From: Dichotomicrobium sp964466965
Lineage (GTDB): Bacteria > Pseudomonadota > Alphaproteobacteria > Rhizobiales > Rhodomicrobiaceae
Assembly: GCA_964466965.1 (NCBI GenBank)
Contig: CAYXPZ010000028.1
Coordinates: 1-28,925 of the forward strand
Direction: 5' to 3'
DNA length: 28,925 nucleotides
This document shows, in pieces, positions 15,820 to 23,961 of the stretch (positions are counted from its first letter, which is position 1; every line of letters begins with the position of its first letter). The translations under genes were made by a program, and so were the position numbers. The notes below the pieces were generated by a model. The model was not told where the DNA came from. It was given only the letters and a program-made list of their open reading frames with translations, and did not search any database.

Positions 15820-16384
15820 TCACTCGCTATTCGTTGGTTGTCAATATGACAAATAACAGCATCAAGCTGGACGACCCGGCTAGACCAAATCCGTCGCCTG
15901 CCGGTTCCAAAACGCCCTCTCGCGGAAAGTTTGATCTATCTGCCCGCTTTCGTAGCGACAGCAATGCTTGAAAGCTGTGCATGATGAGGAACCGTACACG
16001 GCTTCAGACCAACAGTCAAACTGGCAAATTCACGCAGGTGCGGAATTGACGGCAAGTTGAGATCAGGCAAATAATCGTCAGGTAAAAGCAAAGTTGGCGC
16101 AGCCACATTGTGCTAAATCGGACCTTTTGCAAAGCCGACCCGTTCTGACTGCCTGTCGGGCCGCCGCTGAGCGCAAAATTGGCCTCGACGTCTATACAAA
16201 TACTGCGACTCAGGGCTACACGCGCAGCCGCTCTTCGCGGTCCAACGCAGCGCTGAGCGCGGAAGCGTTTTTTCCCCAGCAAGCATAATACGTTCGCTGC
16301 GCTTGGCAATTACAAAACGGGGGCGACGCGGCGCTTTCTGGCATGCCGCGCGCTTGCAGCAGACGGTCGGGCGATCGCCAAGCC
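15820..16384. other. Intergenic region upstream of proV
   Basis: These 565 bases lie between the histidine kinase stop and the proV start, both on the minus strand. The proV-proximal end carries a palindrome (listed separately). The rest shows no gene: the minus-strand open frame 16016-16309 has no ribosome site, an odd Cys/Arg mix and no recognisable domain. I found no convincing terminator for the kinase gene. The length suggests proVWX has its own promoter, whose -35/-10 I could not assign. Confidence 0.45.
15838..15852. promoter_or_regulatory. Putative operator palindrome before proV
   Basis: TTGTCA (15838-15843) and TGACAA (15847-15852) form a perfect inverted repeat around ATA, ending 18 bp upstream of the proV ATG. 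Symmetry and position are typical of a dimeric repressor site. The regulator is unknown and none is encoded next to it. Confidence 0.5.
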
Positions 16385-17908
16385 TCAGGCGACGCGCTCC
16401 GCGCCGCGGGCATGACCGGCGGTGCTGTCTGTAACAGGTTCGTTTGCGTCCCCGCGAAGGAGTCGCCGCCTGTGAAACACTACGGTCGCTGTTGTTCCCT
16501 GCCCTACGCGCGTCTCTAGCTCCAAACGTCCGCCATGCAGTTCCGCCAAACCTTTGACGATGGGCAGGCCCAAGCCGCTTCCCCCCTCCGCGCTTTCCTG
16601 GGCAAACGCGCCTTGCCCGAACGAGCGTAAAACAACCGGGATTTCATGCTCAGGGATACCGGGACCGTTATCCGAAACGCTCAGGAAAGGCTCGCCGACA
16701 TCGTTAATACTGCAGCGTAGGGTCACCGTGCCGCCGCGAGGCGTAAACTTGATAGCGTTGGAGAGAAGATTTAGACAAATCTGCCGCAGCGCGCGCTCGT
16801 CCGCCATGATGGCCTCGGGCATTCCGCGGTAATCTTCTTTGAATGCGACGCCCTTTTCCTCAGCGCGCATGATCATAAGCCGGCGGCAGTCTTCCATGAC
16901 TTCTTCGAGCGGCACCCGGCCTTCATTCAATTCATAGCGACCAGCTTCGATGCGCGAGAGATCGAGGATTTCGTTGATGAGATGAAGCAGGTGCTGCCCG
17001 CTGTCGTAAATATCGGCGGCGTAAGTGCAGTAGGTCGGGGTTGCATGCGGGCCCAGCACCTCGTCCTTCATAACTTCTGAAAAGCCGAGGATAGCGTTCA
17101 GGGGCGTGCGCAGCTCATGGCTCATGGTTGCCAGAAAGCGCGACTTCGCCATGCTCGCATTTTCGGCACGCTGGCGCGCGTCTTCGGAAATCGCTCTGGA
17201 ACGTTCCAACTCGGCAATGAGCGCATCTTTCTGCGCGCGATAGGACAGCATATCCAGAAGCGTTGTATTGAGCCCCCTGGCGAGCAGGATAAAATAGATA
17301 TGGATGGCTGCTGCGACGAAGGCCAGCGACAGGTAGAACATGTCGCCCTTGAGCGCTGAATGAATGACCAGCGCCGCCGTTAGCGGAACCGTGCCAGGAT
17401 ACAGTAGCGGCATGACCGTGGACGCAAAGATCATGCGGCTCGCTACAACGATCACGAACGCCGCGAAGATCAGAAAATAGGCCGCTTGATGGTGGCTGGT
17501 GATGTCGATGAACGCCAGGCCGGCCCAGGTCATGCCGTAGAGGAATTCGGCCGCCCACAGCTTGCCGCGCCAGGTGCGCACGGCACTAGGCCCTTGTGCC
17601 GGCTGCCGGCAGAGCGCAAGCACAATTCCCTTGGCGATCAACACAGCCGCAAGCCAGAGCCCGAGTTGCTCGATCGGCGCCCAGTTCACCAGCGCCAACG
17701 AGACGACGAACGCCAGAAGCGGCATGGCTGCCCAAGCCGACAACTCATTGGCCGCGAACATGCGCAGCCGCTCATACTCAAACTGTCCCTCTTCGCCGGA
17801 TTGCTGCGCGGCAACGCCGCGGTCATCCGCTGCACTCTGGAGAGGGGTTGGCGAATTGGGACGTCCGTCGCTCTCGATCTTGGCCTCTGCGGTGTGTTGC
17901 ACTCTCAT
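16385..17908 (-). CDS. Membrane-bound sensor histidine kinase (orphan)
   Basis: The 507-residue kinase has a soluble N-terminal 55 residues, about six hydrophobic helices between residues 57 and 212 as sensor region, then a short coiled coil (228-255). The HisKA box FLATMSHELRTPLNAILGFSEV places the phosphorylated His at 264. The HATPase domain shows N-box NLLSNAIKFTPRGG, G1 DNGPGIP, and G2 GGSGLGLPIVKGL. There is no periplasmic domain, PAS domain or receiver. General layout recalls the alphaproteobacterial PleC/DivJ-like kinases, but assignment to a particular one would be a guess. No response regulator gene is adjacent, so its partner is elsewhere. No clear ribosome binding site precedes the ATG. 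Confidence 0.9.
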   Translation of the reverse strand: MRVQHTAEAKIESDGRPNSPTPLQSAADDRGVAAQQSGEEGQFEYERLRMFAANELSAWAAMPLLAFVVSLALVNWAPIEQLGLWLAAVLIAKGIVLALCRQPAQGPSAVRTWRGKLWAAEFLYGMTWAGLAFIDITSHHQAAYFLIFAAFVIVVASRMIFASTVMPLLYPGTVPLTAALVIHSALKGDMFYLSLAFVAAAIHIYFILLARGLNTTLLDMLSYRAQKDALIAELERSRAISEDARQRAENASMAKSRFLATMSHELRTPLNAILGFSEVMKDEVLGPHATPTYCTYAADIYDSGQHLLHLINEILDLSRIEAGRYELNEGRVPLEEVMEDCRRLMIMRAEEKGVAFKEDYRGMPEAIMADERALRQICLNLLSNAIKFTPRGGTVTLRCSINDVGEPFLSVSDNGPGIPEHEIPVVLRSFGQGAFAQESAEGGSGLGLPIVKGLAELHGGRLELETRVGQGTTATVVFHRRRLLRGDANEPVTDSTAGHARGAERVA

Positions 17909-18153
17909 GGCGTTGCATTACAAACGTTTCGGGTGCTTGACCCAGCAGCGATGTGATGAAGCTTAGGACGCTAGCGGCAGCCGCTGACCGGATGAAGGCA
18001 CAGCATCGAATGCGTGTAGTGTTCGGGCAGAATGCCTAACAGACGGTTTACGTCCGCCTCTCAATTGCACACTCTTCCCATGATAAGGTGTTAGTCCGCG
18101 AGGGCGCGGGGCTACGGAACATGGCCGGTGGCGAGCATAAAGGCATGCAGGGT

Positions 18154-18774
18154 ATGAAGATTATTGACGCGCGCGGGGCGCCCAACCCGCGCCGGGTCCG
18201 GATTTTTGTAGCGGAGAAGCGCCTCAATATCGCTTACGAAAGCGTCGATCTGCTGGCCGGCGAACATAAGCGCGAAGAATTCCTTCGCCTGAACCCATAT
18301 GCCGGCGTGCCGGTCCTCGTGCTGGATGACGCAGAGGCGTTGAGCGAGACGGTCGCCATCTGCCGCTATCTGGAGGCGCTTTACCCGGAGCCGCCGCTGT
18401 TCGGGCGCGATCCTTTGGAGGCCGCGCGTGTTGAAATGTGGAACCGGCGGATGGAGTTTAGCCTGTTCCACCCGGTTGCCCATGTGTTCCGGCATACGCA
18501 CCCGCGACTGGCGGCGCTGGAATCGCCTCAACTGCCCGAGTGGGCCGAAGTGAACCGGGACCGCGTCGTCAACGGCCTGCGCTTGCTGAACGACCAGCTT
18601 GCCGAAAATGCATTTGTTGCAGGTGACGCCTATACCATTGCCGATATCACGGCATTCGTTGCAGTCGGCTTCATGAAACCCGCGCGGATCGACCGGCCGC
18701 AGGGCCTCCAGCATGTCGACCGATGGTACGACGCGCTCAAGGCCCGCGAGGGCATTGCCCAAGCAGGAATTTGA
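18154..18774 (+). CDS. Glutathione S-transferase family protein
   Basis: This 206-residue protein has the two-domain GST layout. The N-terminal thioredoxin-like domain begins MKIIDARGAPNPRRVRIF, with GVPVLVLDDAEALSETVAICRYL (about residues 50-72) containing the cis-Pro and the glutathione-contact Glu-Ser pair in ALSE-T form. The C-terminal helical domain includes VAGDAYTIADITAFVAV, with the conserved N-capping and Asp. Upstream in-frame ATGs at 18121 and 18145 exist, but 18154 matches the usual family start and has AGGG just upstream. It is followed after 4 bp by a metallo-hydrolase gene, so the two probably share a transcript. The substrate is unknown. Confidence 0.9.
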   Translation: MKIIDARGAPNPRRVRIFVAEKRLNIAYESVDLLAGEHKREEFLRLNPYAGVPVLVLDDAEALSETVAICRYLEALYPEPPLFGRDPLEAARVEMWNRRMEFSLFHPVAHVFRHTHPRLAALESPQLPEWAEVNRDRVVNGLRLLNDQLAENAFVAGDAYTIADITAFVAVGFMKPARIDRPQGLQHVDRWYDALKAREGIAQAGI

Positions 18775-18778
18775 TGCA

Positions 18779-19522
18779 ATGAAACTCACCATCACAGGGA
18801 GCGGGGATGCGTTTGGCTCCGGCGGACGCTTCAACACCTGCTTTCACGTCCAGAGCGGCGAGACCGGCTTTTTGCTCGACTGCGGCGCGACAGCGCTGGT
18901 GTCACTCAAGCGCGCTGGCTTCAGCACCGATGATGTCGATACGATCTTCATCTCGCATTTGCACGGCGATCATTTCGGCGGTCTGCCGTTCTTTCTCATC
19001 GACGCGGTTTTCATCGCCAGCCGCTCCAAGCCGCTCACGCTGGTCGGCCCGGCGGCACTGGAGGCGCGCTTTCACATTGCCTGCGAGGCGATGTTCCCGC
19101 TCATCACCGAACACCAGCGCGAATTCGACATGTCCTTCGTGCCGCTCAGCGCAGGGCAGACGACGCAGGTCCGCGCGGTCAGCGTCACGCCGTTCGAGGT
19201 CAAGCATTATTCCGGCGCGCCCTCGTATGCCTTGCGCTTTTCGCTGGAAGATAAGGTGCTGGCGTTTTCCGGCGATAGCGGCTGGGTCGACGCGTTGATC
19301 GAAACCGGGCGCGATGCCGATCTCTTCATCATGGAGTGCTTCCAATATGACAAGCCGCTGGAGATGCATCTCGACTACCTGACGATCCTGCGGCATCTGG
19401 ATTCGATCGGGGCGAAACAAGTGCTGCTTACCCATATGAGCGATGCAATGCTGGCGAAACGCGAAGAGGTGCGCGATCCGCGCGTGGCGCTCGCCGAGGA
19501 CGGGATGGTGATCGAGCTGTGA
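18779..19522 (+). CDS. Metallo-beta-lactamase-fold hydrolase (RNase Z-like group)
   Basis: The 247-residue enzyme carries the HxHxDH metal signature as HLHGDH at residues 60-65, a later metal histidine in VKHYSG, the bridging Asp in FSGDSGW and the final His in LLTHMS. The opening GSGDAFGSGGRFNTC is typical of RNase Z/arylsulfatase-like MBL proteins. It lacks the long exosite arm expected of true tRNase Z, so a role as phosphodiesterase or another hydrolase is open. A PhnP-like cyclic phosphodiesterase role was considered, but the gene lies far from the phn genes. AGGA lies 10 bp before the start, and its stop overlaps the next start (GTGA). Confidence 0.87.
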   Translation: MKLTITGSGDAFGSGGRFNTCFHVQSGETGFLLDCGATALVSLKRAGFSTDDVDTIFISHLHGDHFGGLPFFLIDAVFIASRSKPLTLVGPAALEARFHIACEAMFPLITEHQREFDMSFVPLSAGQTTQVRAVSVTPFEVKHYSGAPSYALRFSLEDKVLAFSGDSGWVDALIETGRDADLFIMECFQYDKPLEMHLDYLTILRHLDSIGAKQVLLTHMSDAMLAKREEVRDPRVALAEDGMVIEL

Positions 19523-20151
19523 GCGTGCCGCTGAGCATGGCCGATCGGCTTGAGGGTCTGCGCGCCCGCATCGCGGCCTGCCGCCTCTGCATCGAAGAAC
19601 CGATCGGGGAACCGCTGCCCCATGAGCCCCGGCCTGTGTTGAGCGTAAGTTCCACGGCAAGGCTGTGCGTGTGCGGGCAGGCGCCCGGAACCCGCGTTCA
19701 TGCGAGTGGCCTGCCGTTCAATGACCCATCCGGCGACCGGCTCCGCGACTGGTTGGGCGTGACACGCGACGAATTCTACGATGAAAGCCGTGTGGCTATC
19801 GTGCCGATCGGCTTTTGCTTTCCCGGTCTCGACACAAAGGGCGGTGACCTGCCGCCGCGCAAGGAATGCGCACGCACTTGGCGGGACGCAGTGTTCGACG
19901 CGCTACCCCGCTTCGATCTGATCCTGCTGATCGGACGGTACGCGCAGAAATGGCACCTTGGACGCGATGCCCGGCCCTCACTAACAGAGACGGTCGCCCA
20001 TTGGCGCGACTATGCGACATTGGATGAGAGGCCGCGTCATCTGCCGTTGCCGCACCCGTCCTGGCGCAATACCGCCTGGCTTAAGCGCAATCCCTGGTTC
20101 GAGGCTGAGGTCGTGCCTTACCTCCGCACCGAGGTCCGCAAGCTGCTTTAG
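19519..20151 (+). CDS. Uracil-DNA glycosylase superfamily protein, small form with four Fe-S-type cysteines
   Basis: This 210-residue protein shares the UDG-superfamily active-site pattern: GQAPG at residues 53-57 with GLPFNDPSGDRLRDWLG after it, and a C-terminal HPSWRN box in place of the HPSxxLR motif. Cysteines at 21, 24, 100 and 117 match the spacing of the four Fe-S ligands in family 4 and 5 enzymes (CxxC, then two more about 16 residues apart). It would remove uracil or a related damaged base from DNA, though the Gln in the GQAPG motif means the exact lesion is uncertain. GTG 19519 overlaps the MBL gene stop by four bases; ATG 19537 is possible. It converges on another UDG gene, with 4 bp overlap. 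Confidence 0.82.
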   Translation: MSVPLSMADRLEGLRARIAACRLCIEEPIGEPLPHEPRPVLSVSSTARLCVCGQAPGTRVHASGLPFNDPSGDRLRDWLGVTRDEFYDESRVAIVPIGFCFPGLDTKGGDLPPRKECARTWRDAVFDALPRFDLILLIGRYAQKWHLGRDARPSLTETVAHWRDYATLDERPRHLPLPHPSWRNTAWLKRNPWFEAEVVPYLRTEVRKLL

Positions 20152-20939
20152 CCGCTGCCATCAAGCGCGTCGTAGATCATCAGCAGGTCGCGCCAAGCCA
20201 GCCGCTTACCGAGCGGACTGCGTAATAGATAGGCGGGATGCAACGTGGCGATCGCCCGGCAACTATGGCCGCCCATACTTATATTACGCCATTTTCCGCG
20301 CAGCTTCATGATGCCCTCGCTGGTGCCGAGCATATGCTTTGCCGCCGCTCCGCCGAGCAGCACCATAATCTCCGGCGCGACCAACTCGATCTGGCGCATC
20401 AGGAACGGACGGCATGCTTCGACCTCCTGGGGGGAGGGATTGCGGTTGCCAGGCGGACGCCAATACACAACATTTGTGATGTAGACATCGGATGGATCGA
20501 GCGAGATCGACCGCAGCATCCGGTCGAGAAGTTGACCAGCCCGGCCGACGAATGGCCGGCCTTGGAGATCTTCGTCGCGGCCAGGCGCTTCACCAATCAG
20601 CATGACGCGCGCGCTTGGGCTGCCGCGTGCAAAGCATAGCGATTTCGCGGTTCGCTTCAGGCCGCATCCGTCGAACTCGGCGAGTGCGGTTTCGACAGCA
20701 TCCAGGGTGGCGAGTGCTGCGACGTCGCTCCCCGGCCGTGGCTGGTGTGCTGCCTTGGCCACGCGCTCTGGCTTGGGGGTAGCGGTAACGCTTCGTTTGG
20801 GCTGATTTTGAAGCCGGCGCGTCTCGAACGTAGCCGACGCCCAATCAAGCGGTGTCTCGGCAATGACCTCGTCAACGCCCATGGCCTGATACCATTCGAG
20901 CATGGCGCGGACCCGTACTGCCTGGGAAATCTCGCTCAT
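20148..20939 (-). CDS. Family-4-like uracil-DNA glycosylase lacking two Fe-S cysteines
   Basis: The 263-residue protein removes uracil from DNA, starting base-excision repair. The motif GEAPG (117-121) with QGRPFVGRAGQLLDRML and the C-terminal HPAYLLR (234-240) are family 4 marks; NVVYWRPPGNRNP covers 156-168. Of the four Fe-S cysteine positions, only Cys92 and Cys176 remain; position 89 is Phe and 160 is Trp. The cluster is therefore probably absent, as in some alphaproteobacterial homologues I recall. The first ~70 residues are a variable Pro/Lys-rich extension. ATG 20939 is chosen; upstream in-frame sequence to 21182 runs across the divergent promoter region and has no domain. It is divergent from the ETF-QO gene. 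Confidence 0.88.
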   Translation of the reverse strand: MSEISQAVRVRAMLEWYQAMGVDEVIAETPLDWASATFETRRLQNQPKRSVTATPKPERVAKAAHQPRPGSDVAALATLDAVETALAEFDGCGLKRTAKSLCFARGSPSARVMLIGEAPGRDEDLQGRPFVGRAGQLLDRMLRSISLDPSDVYITNVVYWRPPGNRNPSPQEVEACRPFLMRQIELVAPEIMVLLGGAAAKHMLGTSEGIMKLRGKWRNISMGGHSCRAIATLHPAYLLRSPLGKRLAWRDLLMIYDALDGSG

Positions 20940-21123
20940 GGTCTTTGACTGGCTGATCCGAGGGCTGAGGCGCTGTTGGAAGAAGCGCAAGTCGTATTGC
21001 GCATCTCGGCGCGTATGTTCGGATGCTACCTTGACGGTAATCCGCCACTGAGCGCAAGCCGACATGACGCATTGACGCTTACGCACCCCCAAAGTATTTC
21101 CGGGCATCGACAAAGGAGTTGTT

Positions 21124-22797
21124 ATGAGCGAGCAGTCCACCCAGTTGCCCGAACGCGAAGCGATGGAGTTCGACGTTGTCATCGTCGGCGCCGGCCCGGC
21201 CGGCTTGTCCGCTGCGATCCGGCTGAAACAGCTTGCCGCTGAAAAGGATCACGACATGTCCGTTGTCGTGCTGGAGAAGGGCTCTGAAGTCGGCGCGCAT
21301 ATTGTCTCGGGCGCGGTGGTTGATCCGATCGGACTCGACACACTCATCCCCGACTGGCGCGAAAAGGACGCGCCGCTCGACACGCCGGTGAAAGACGACC
21401 GCTTCTTGTATCTCCGCGAAAACAGCGCGATCCGCATTCCGAACTTCATGATGCCGCCGCTGATGAACAATCACGGCAACTACATCGTCAGTCTCGGGAA
21501 TGTGTGCCGCTGGCTGGGTGAACAAGCCGAGGAGCTGGGTGTCGAAGTTTATCCTGGCTTCGCAGCCACCGAACTGGTGACCGACAGCGAAGGCGCGGTC
21601 ATCGGCGTTGCAACCGGAGATATGGGGCTCGACCACAATGCCCAGCCCAAACCCGGCTTTGAGCGCGGCATCGAGCTGCACGGCAAATATACGCTGATTG
21701 CCGAAGGCGTGCGGGGTTCGCTGGCCAAGCGGCTAATTCGCGCGTTCCACCTGAACGCCGATCGAGAGCCGCAAAAATACGGCATCGGCCTCAAAGAACT
21801 CTGGGAACTGCCGCCCGAAAAGCATCAGCCCGGGCTGGTGCAGCATACTTTGGGCTGGCCGCTCGACGACCGCACGGGCGGCGGATCTTTCATATACCAC
21901 TGGGGCGAGAACTTGGCCTCCGTCGGCTTCGTCGTCCATCTGAACTATGAAAACCCCTACATCGCCCCATTCGAGGAACTGCAGCGGTTCAAGACGCATC
22001 CGAGCATTGCGCCCATGTTGGAGGGTGGCAAGCGCGTCGGGTATGGCGCGCGGGCGATCAGCGAAGGCGGCTATCAGTCCGTGCCGCAGCTCACCTTTCC
22101 CGGCGGGGCGTTGATTGGCTGTAGCGCCGGTTTTGTCAACGTGCCGCGAATCAAAGGATCGCACAATGCGATGCTGTCGGGACTCCTCGCGGGAGAGGCA
22201 GCGTTCGAGGCGCTGAGCGAGGGGCGTGCGGGCGATCGTCTGGAGACATTTGAAAAGGCTTATGCCTCAAGCGCGATCGCCAAAGACCTCAAGAAGGTTC
22301 GCAACGTCAAGCCGCTGCTGTCCAAGTTCGGCACGCTGATGGGCACCGTGCTCGGCGGGGCTGATATGTGGCTGAACACGGCTATGCCGTTCCTGAACTA
22401 CACGCTGAGCCACGGCAAACCGGATCACGAAACGCTCAAGCCGGCCGCGCAGTTCAAACCGATTGAGTATCCCAAACCGGACGGGGTCCTGACATTCGAC
22501 CGGCTATCCTCGGTGTATCTGTCCGGGACCAACCACGAGGAAGATCAGCCGGTTCACCTGGTGCTGAGCGATCAATCGATCCCGATCGAGGAGAACCTGC
22601 CGAAGTTCGACGAACCGGCGCAGCGTTACTGCCCGGCGGCGGTTTATGAGGTGGTCCCTTCGGAGAACGGCATGCGCTTCCAGATCAACGCGCAGAACTG
22701 CGTGCACTGCAAGACCTGCGACATCAAGGATCCGGCGCAGAACATCAACTGGGTTCCGCCGGAAGGTGGCGGCGGCCCGAACTATACCGACCTGTAA
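21124..22797 (+). CDS. Electron transfer flavoprotein-ubiquinone oxidoreductase
   Basis: This 557-residue enzyme passes electrons from ETF (fatty-acid and amino-acid dehydrogenation) to membrane ubiquinone. The FAD-binding motif VIVGAGPAGLSAAIRLK is near residues 19-35, and the family sequence GAHIVSGAVVDP follows. The C-terminal [4Fe-4S] domain shows CPAAVYEV and then CVHCKTCDIKDPAQNINW, giving the four cysteine ligands, and ends GGGGPNY. Length is standard. A strong ribosome site (AAAGGAG) precedes ATG 21124. The 184 bp to the divergent UDG gene must contain both promoters. The 3' end faces sspB with only an 18-bp gap and no terminator that I can see. Confidence 0.96.
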   Translation: MSEQSTQLPEREAMEFDVVIVGAGPAGLSAAIRLKQLAAEKDHDMSVVVLEKGSEVGAHIVSGAVVDPIGLDTLIPDWREKDAPLDTPVKDDRFLYLRENSAIRIPNFMMPPLMNNHGNYIVSLGNVCRWLGEQAEELGVEVYPGFAATELVTDSEGAVIGVATGDMGLDHNAQPKPGFERGIELHGKYTLIAEGVRGSLAKRLIRAFHLNADREPQKYGIGLKELWELPPEKHQPGLVQHTLGWPLDDRTGGGSFIYHWGENLASVGFVVHLNYENPYIAPFEELQRFKTHPSIAPMLEGGKRVGYGARAISEGGYQSVPQLTFPGGALIGCSAGFVNVPRIKGSHNAMLSGLLAGEAAFEALSEGRAGDRLETFEKAYASSAIAKDLKKVRNVKPLLSKFGTLMGTVLGGADMWLNTAMPFLNYTLSHGKPDHETLKPAAQFKPIEYPKPDGVLTFDRLSSVYLSGTNHEEDQPVHLVLSDQSIPIEENLPKFDEPAQRYCPAAVYEVVPSENGMRFQINAQNCVHCKTCDIKDPAQNINWVPPEGGGGPNYTDL

Positions 22798-22815
22798 CAA
22801 CACGGCGTTGCGACG

Positions 22816-23466
22816 CTATTTTTTGCGGAAGGCGTCGAGGTCAACGACTTCGGCCCCCTTCTTGTCCTTTTCGGATTCGCCGTCGCCGTCTGTTTTCTCG
22901 TGGTCGTCGTCTGGTTTGGCCGCAGATGTCTCCGCCGTATCGCCGGCAGTCTCGGGGTCACCCGCGCCAACCATGGCAGGTTCGCTCGGGCTGGGCAGAG
23001 CTGGCTCAACCGGTCTGGGAAGCTTTGCTGTGCTCGCCGTTGGCGCCGGCTCCTGAGCGGGTGGCATGTCGGTATCCTGGCCGTCGCCGGCAACCTGATC
23101 GCCCGGCGCTTCCATACCCCCGAACTGCAGCATGAAGCCGACGCTCGGATCCTGAAAGCTTTTCATCGCGCGAAACGGGATGACCAGCGTCTCCGGCACA
23201 TTGTTGAAGGACAGGCCGATCTCAAAGGCGTTCTCGTAGACCTTCAATCCCCAGAACTGGTACTGGATAACGATCGTCATCTCCAACGGATAACGTTCGA
23301 TCAGCCGTTTGGAGAGCGAAACGCCCGGCGCGGTGGTGTCAAAGGTGATAACAAAATGATGATCGCCGGGAAGCCCCCGTTTTTCGACGCGCCGCAACAC
23401 TGAACGCACGACGCCGCGGAGAGCCTCCTGCGCGAGAATGTCGTAACGAAATTCGTCGTTTGACAT
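22816..23466 (-). CDS. sspB: ClpXP adaptor SspB, alphaproteobacterial type
   Basis: The 216-residue protein tethers ssrA-tagged polypeptides to ClpXP protease. The folded tag-binding domain occupies about residues 1-135, with ALRGVVRSVLRRV, HHFVITFDTTAPGVSLS, QFWGLKVYENAFEIGLSFNNVPETLVIPF. A long Pro/Ala/Asp/Glu-rich flexible linker follows, and the protein ends VVDLDAFRKK, the short basic tail that docks on ClpX. ATG 23466 has GGAAAG immediately upstream and starts the usual N-terminus; a GTG at 23508 would add 14 residues. The gene lies just downstream of ssrA on the same strand, about 50 bp from the tmRNA 3' hairpin, which strengthens the assignment. Confidence 0.94.
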   Translation of the reverse strand: MSNDEFRYDILAQEALRGVVRSVLRRVEKRGLPGDHHFVITFDTTAPGVSLSKRLIERYPLEMTIVIQYQFWGLKVYENAFEIGLSFNNVPETLVIPFRAMKSFQDPSVGFMLQFGGMEAPGDQVAGDGQDTDMPPAQEPAPTASTAKLPRPVEPALPSPSEPAMVGAGDPETAGDTAETSAAKPDDDHEKTDGDGESEKDKKGAEVVDLDAFRKK

Positions 23467-23515
23467 CTTTCCGACCAGGCTGAGATCGACGTACCTTTTC
23501 GCCGGCACCTGAGGG

Positions 23516-23861
23516 ATGGAGGGCTTCTGTTGCCCGGTGCCCTCCGTACCGCGCCTGAGCGTGCTTAGGGCTCAGGACTTGAATTTCGGTGCCTAAGCTG
23601 CGTTACGCAGCCTGAGCAACCGGAGCATAGTTGTCGTTCGCAACTACTGTTTTGGCCCTATAACGGCGGTACCATGCCGGGCGAAAGTCCGTCCTTTACA
23701 CCCTCGTCGATCCTAGTTCGCCCCCATCAGAACCCCACGCCGGCCAGGCTTCACACGCTGACCTTGAAATGCGGGGTTGTGGTGGAGGCGCCGGGTACTG
23801 CCCCCGGGTCCGATGGGCTTATTCCGACGGCCGTTTATCGCCATAGTCAGCCGAGCTGACA
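23516..23861 (-). ncRNA. ssrA: Permuted (two-piece) transfer-messenger RNA
   Basis: On the minus strand the gene order is acceptor piece, intervening segment, coding piece. The acceptor piece ends CGCCTCC-A-CCA with the CCA at 23782-23780, preceded by a T-arm-like GGGGGCAGTACCC. The coding piece starts GGGGGCG at 23725, which pairs with CGCCTCC to rebuild a seven-base acceptor stem (one G-U), and continues with GATCGACGAGGG, like the conserved tmRNA start. The tag ORF runs from GCG at 23641 to TAA at 23603-23605 and encodes ANDNYAPVAQAA; tRNA-like alanine would precede it. A 7-bp hairpin (23518-23524 with 23539-23545) closes the 3' end. Outer ends are approximate; precursor processing is inferred from other alphaproteobacteria. 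Confidence 0.93.
23603..23641 (-). other. tmRNA tag-peptide reading frame
   Basis: Twelve codons after the resume point, A-N-D-N-Y-A-P-V-A-Q-A-A, then TAA. AGTAGTT just before the resume GCG parallels the TAGTC upstream of the E. coli resume codon. The ANDNY start is shared across many bacteria. The terminal QAA differs from the more usual LAA or VAA that ClpX reads. Confidence 0.9.
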
Positions 23862-23866
23862 GGCTT

Positions 23867-23872
23867 AATATA
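23867..23872 (-). promoter_or_regulatory. Candidate -10 element of the ssrA promoter
   Basis: On the minus strand TATATT lies just upstream of the expected precursor 5' end, near a small stem GTCAGC-CGA-GCTGAC on the plus strand (23846-23860). A matching -35 is not clear (TTTTAT-like near 23890-23895), so this is tentative. Confidence 0.4.
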
Positions 23873-23961
23873 GAGAGATTTGGAGGCGAATAAAAGGATT
23901 GTCGTGTGAAACGCACACGGCAAGCCACCGTTTTGCCGGCGGGAGGGCTGCAGGCGCGGGT

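Noticed and set aside
16016..16309. Minus-strand open frame of 97 codons
   Set aside because: No ribosome site, no domain, unusual composition; lies in the proV upstream region.
18779..19522. Assignment of the MBL-fold protein as PhnP
   Set aside because: It has the metal motif but lies 12 kb from the phn genes in an operon with GST and UDG-like genes; general MBL annotation is safer.
23674..23859. Plus-strand open frame containing VEAPGTAPGSDGLIPTAV
   Set aside because: It is the antisense of the ssrA acceptor piece, a common false ORF.
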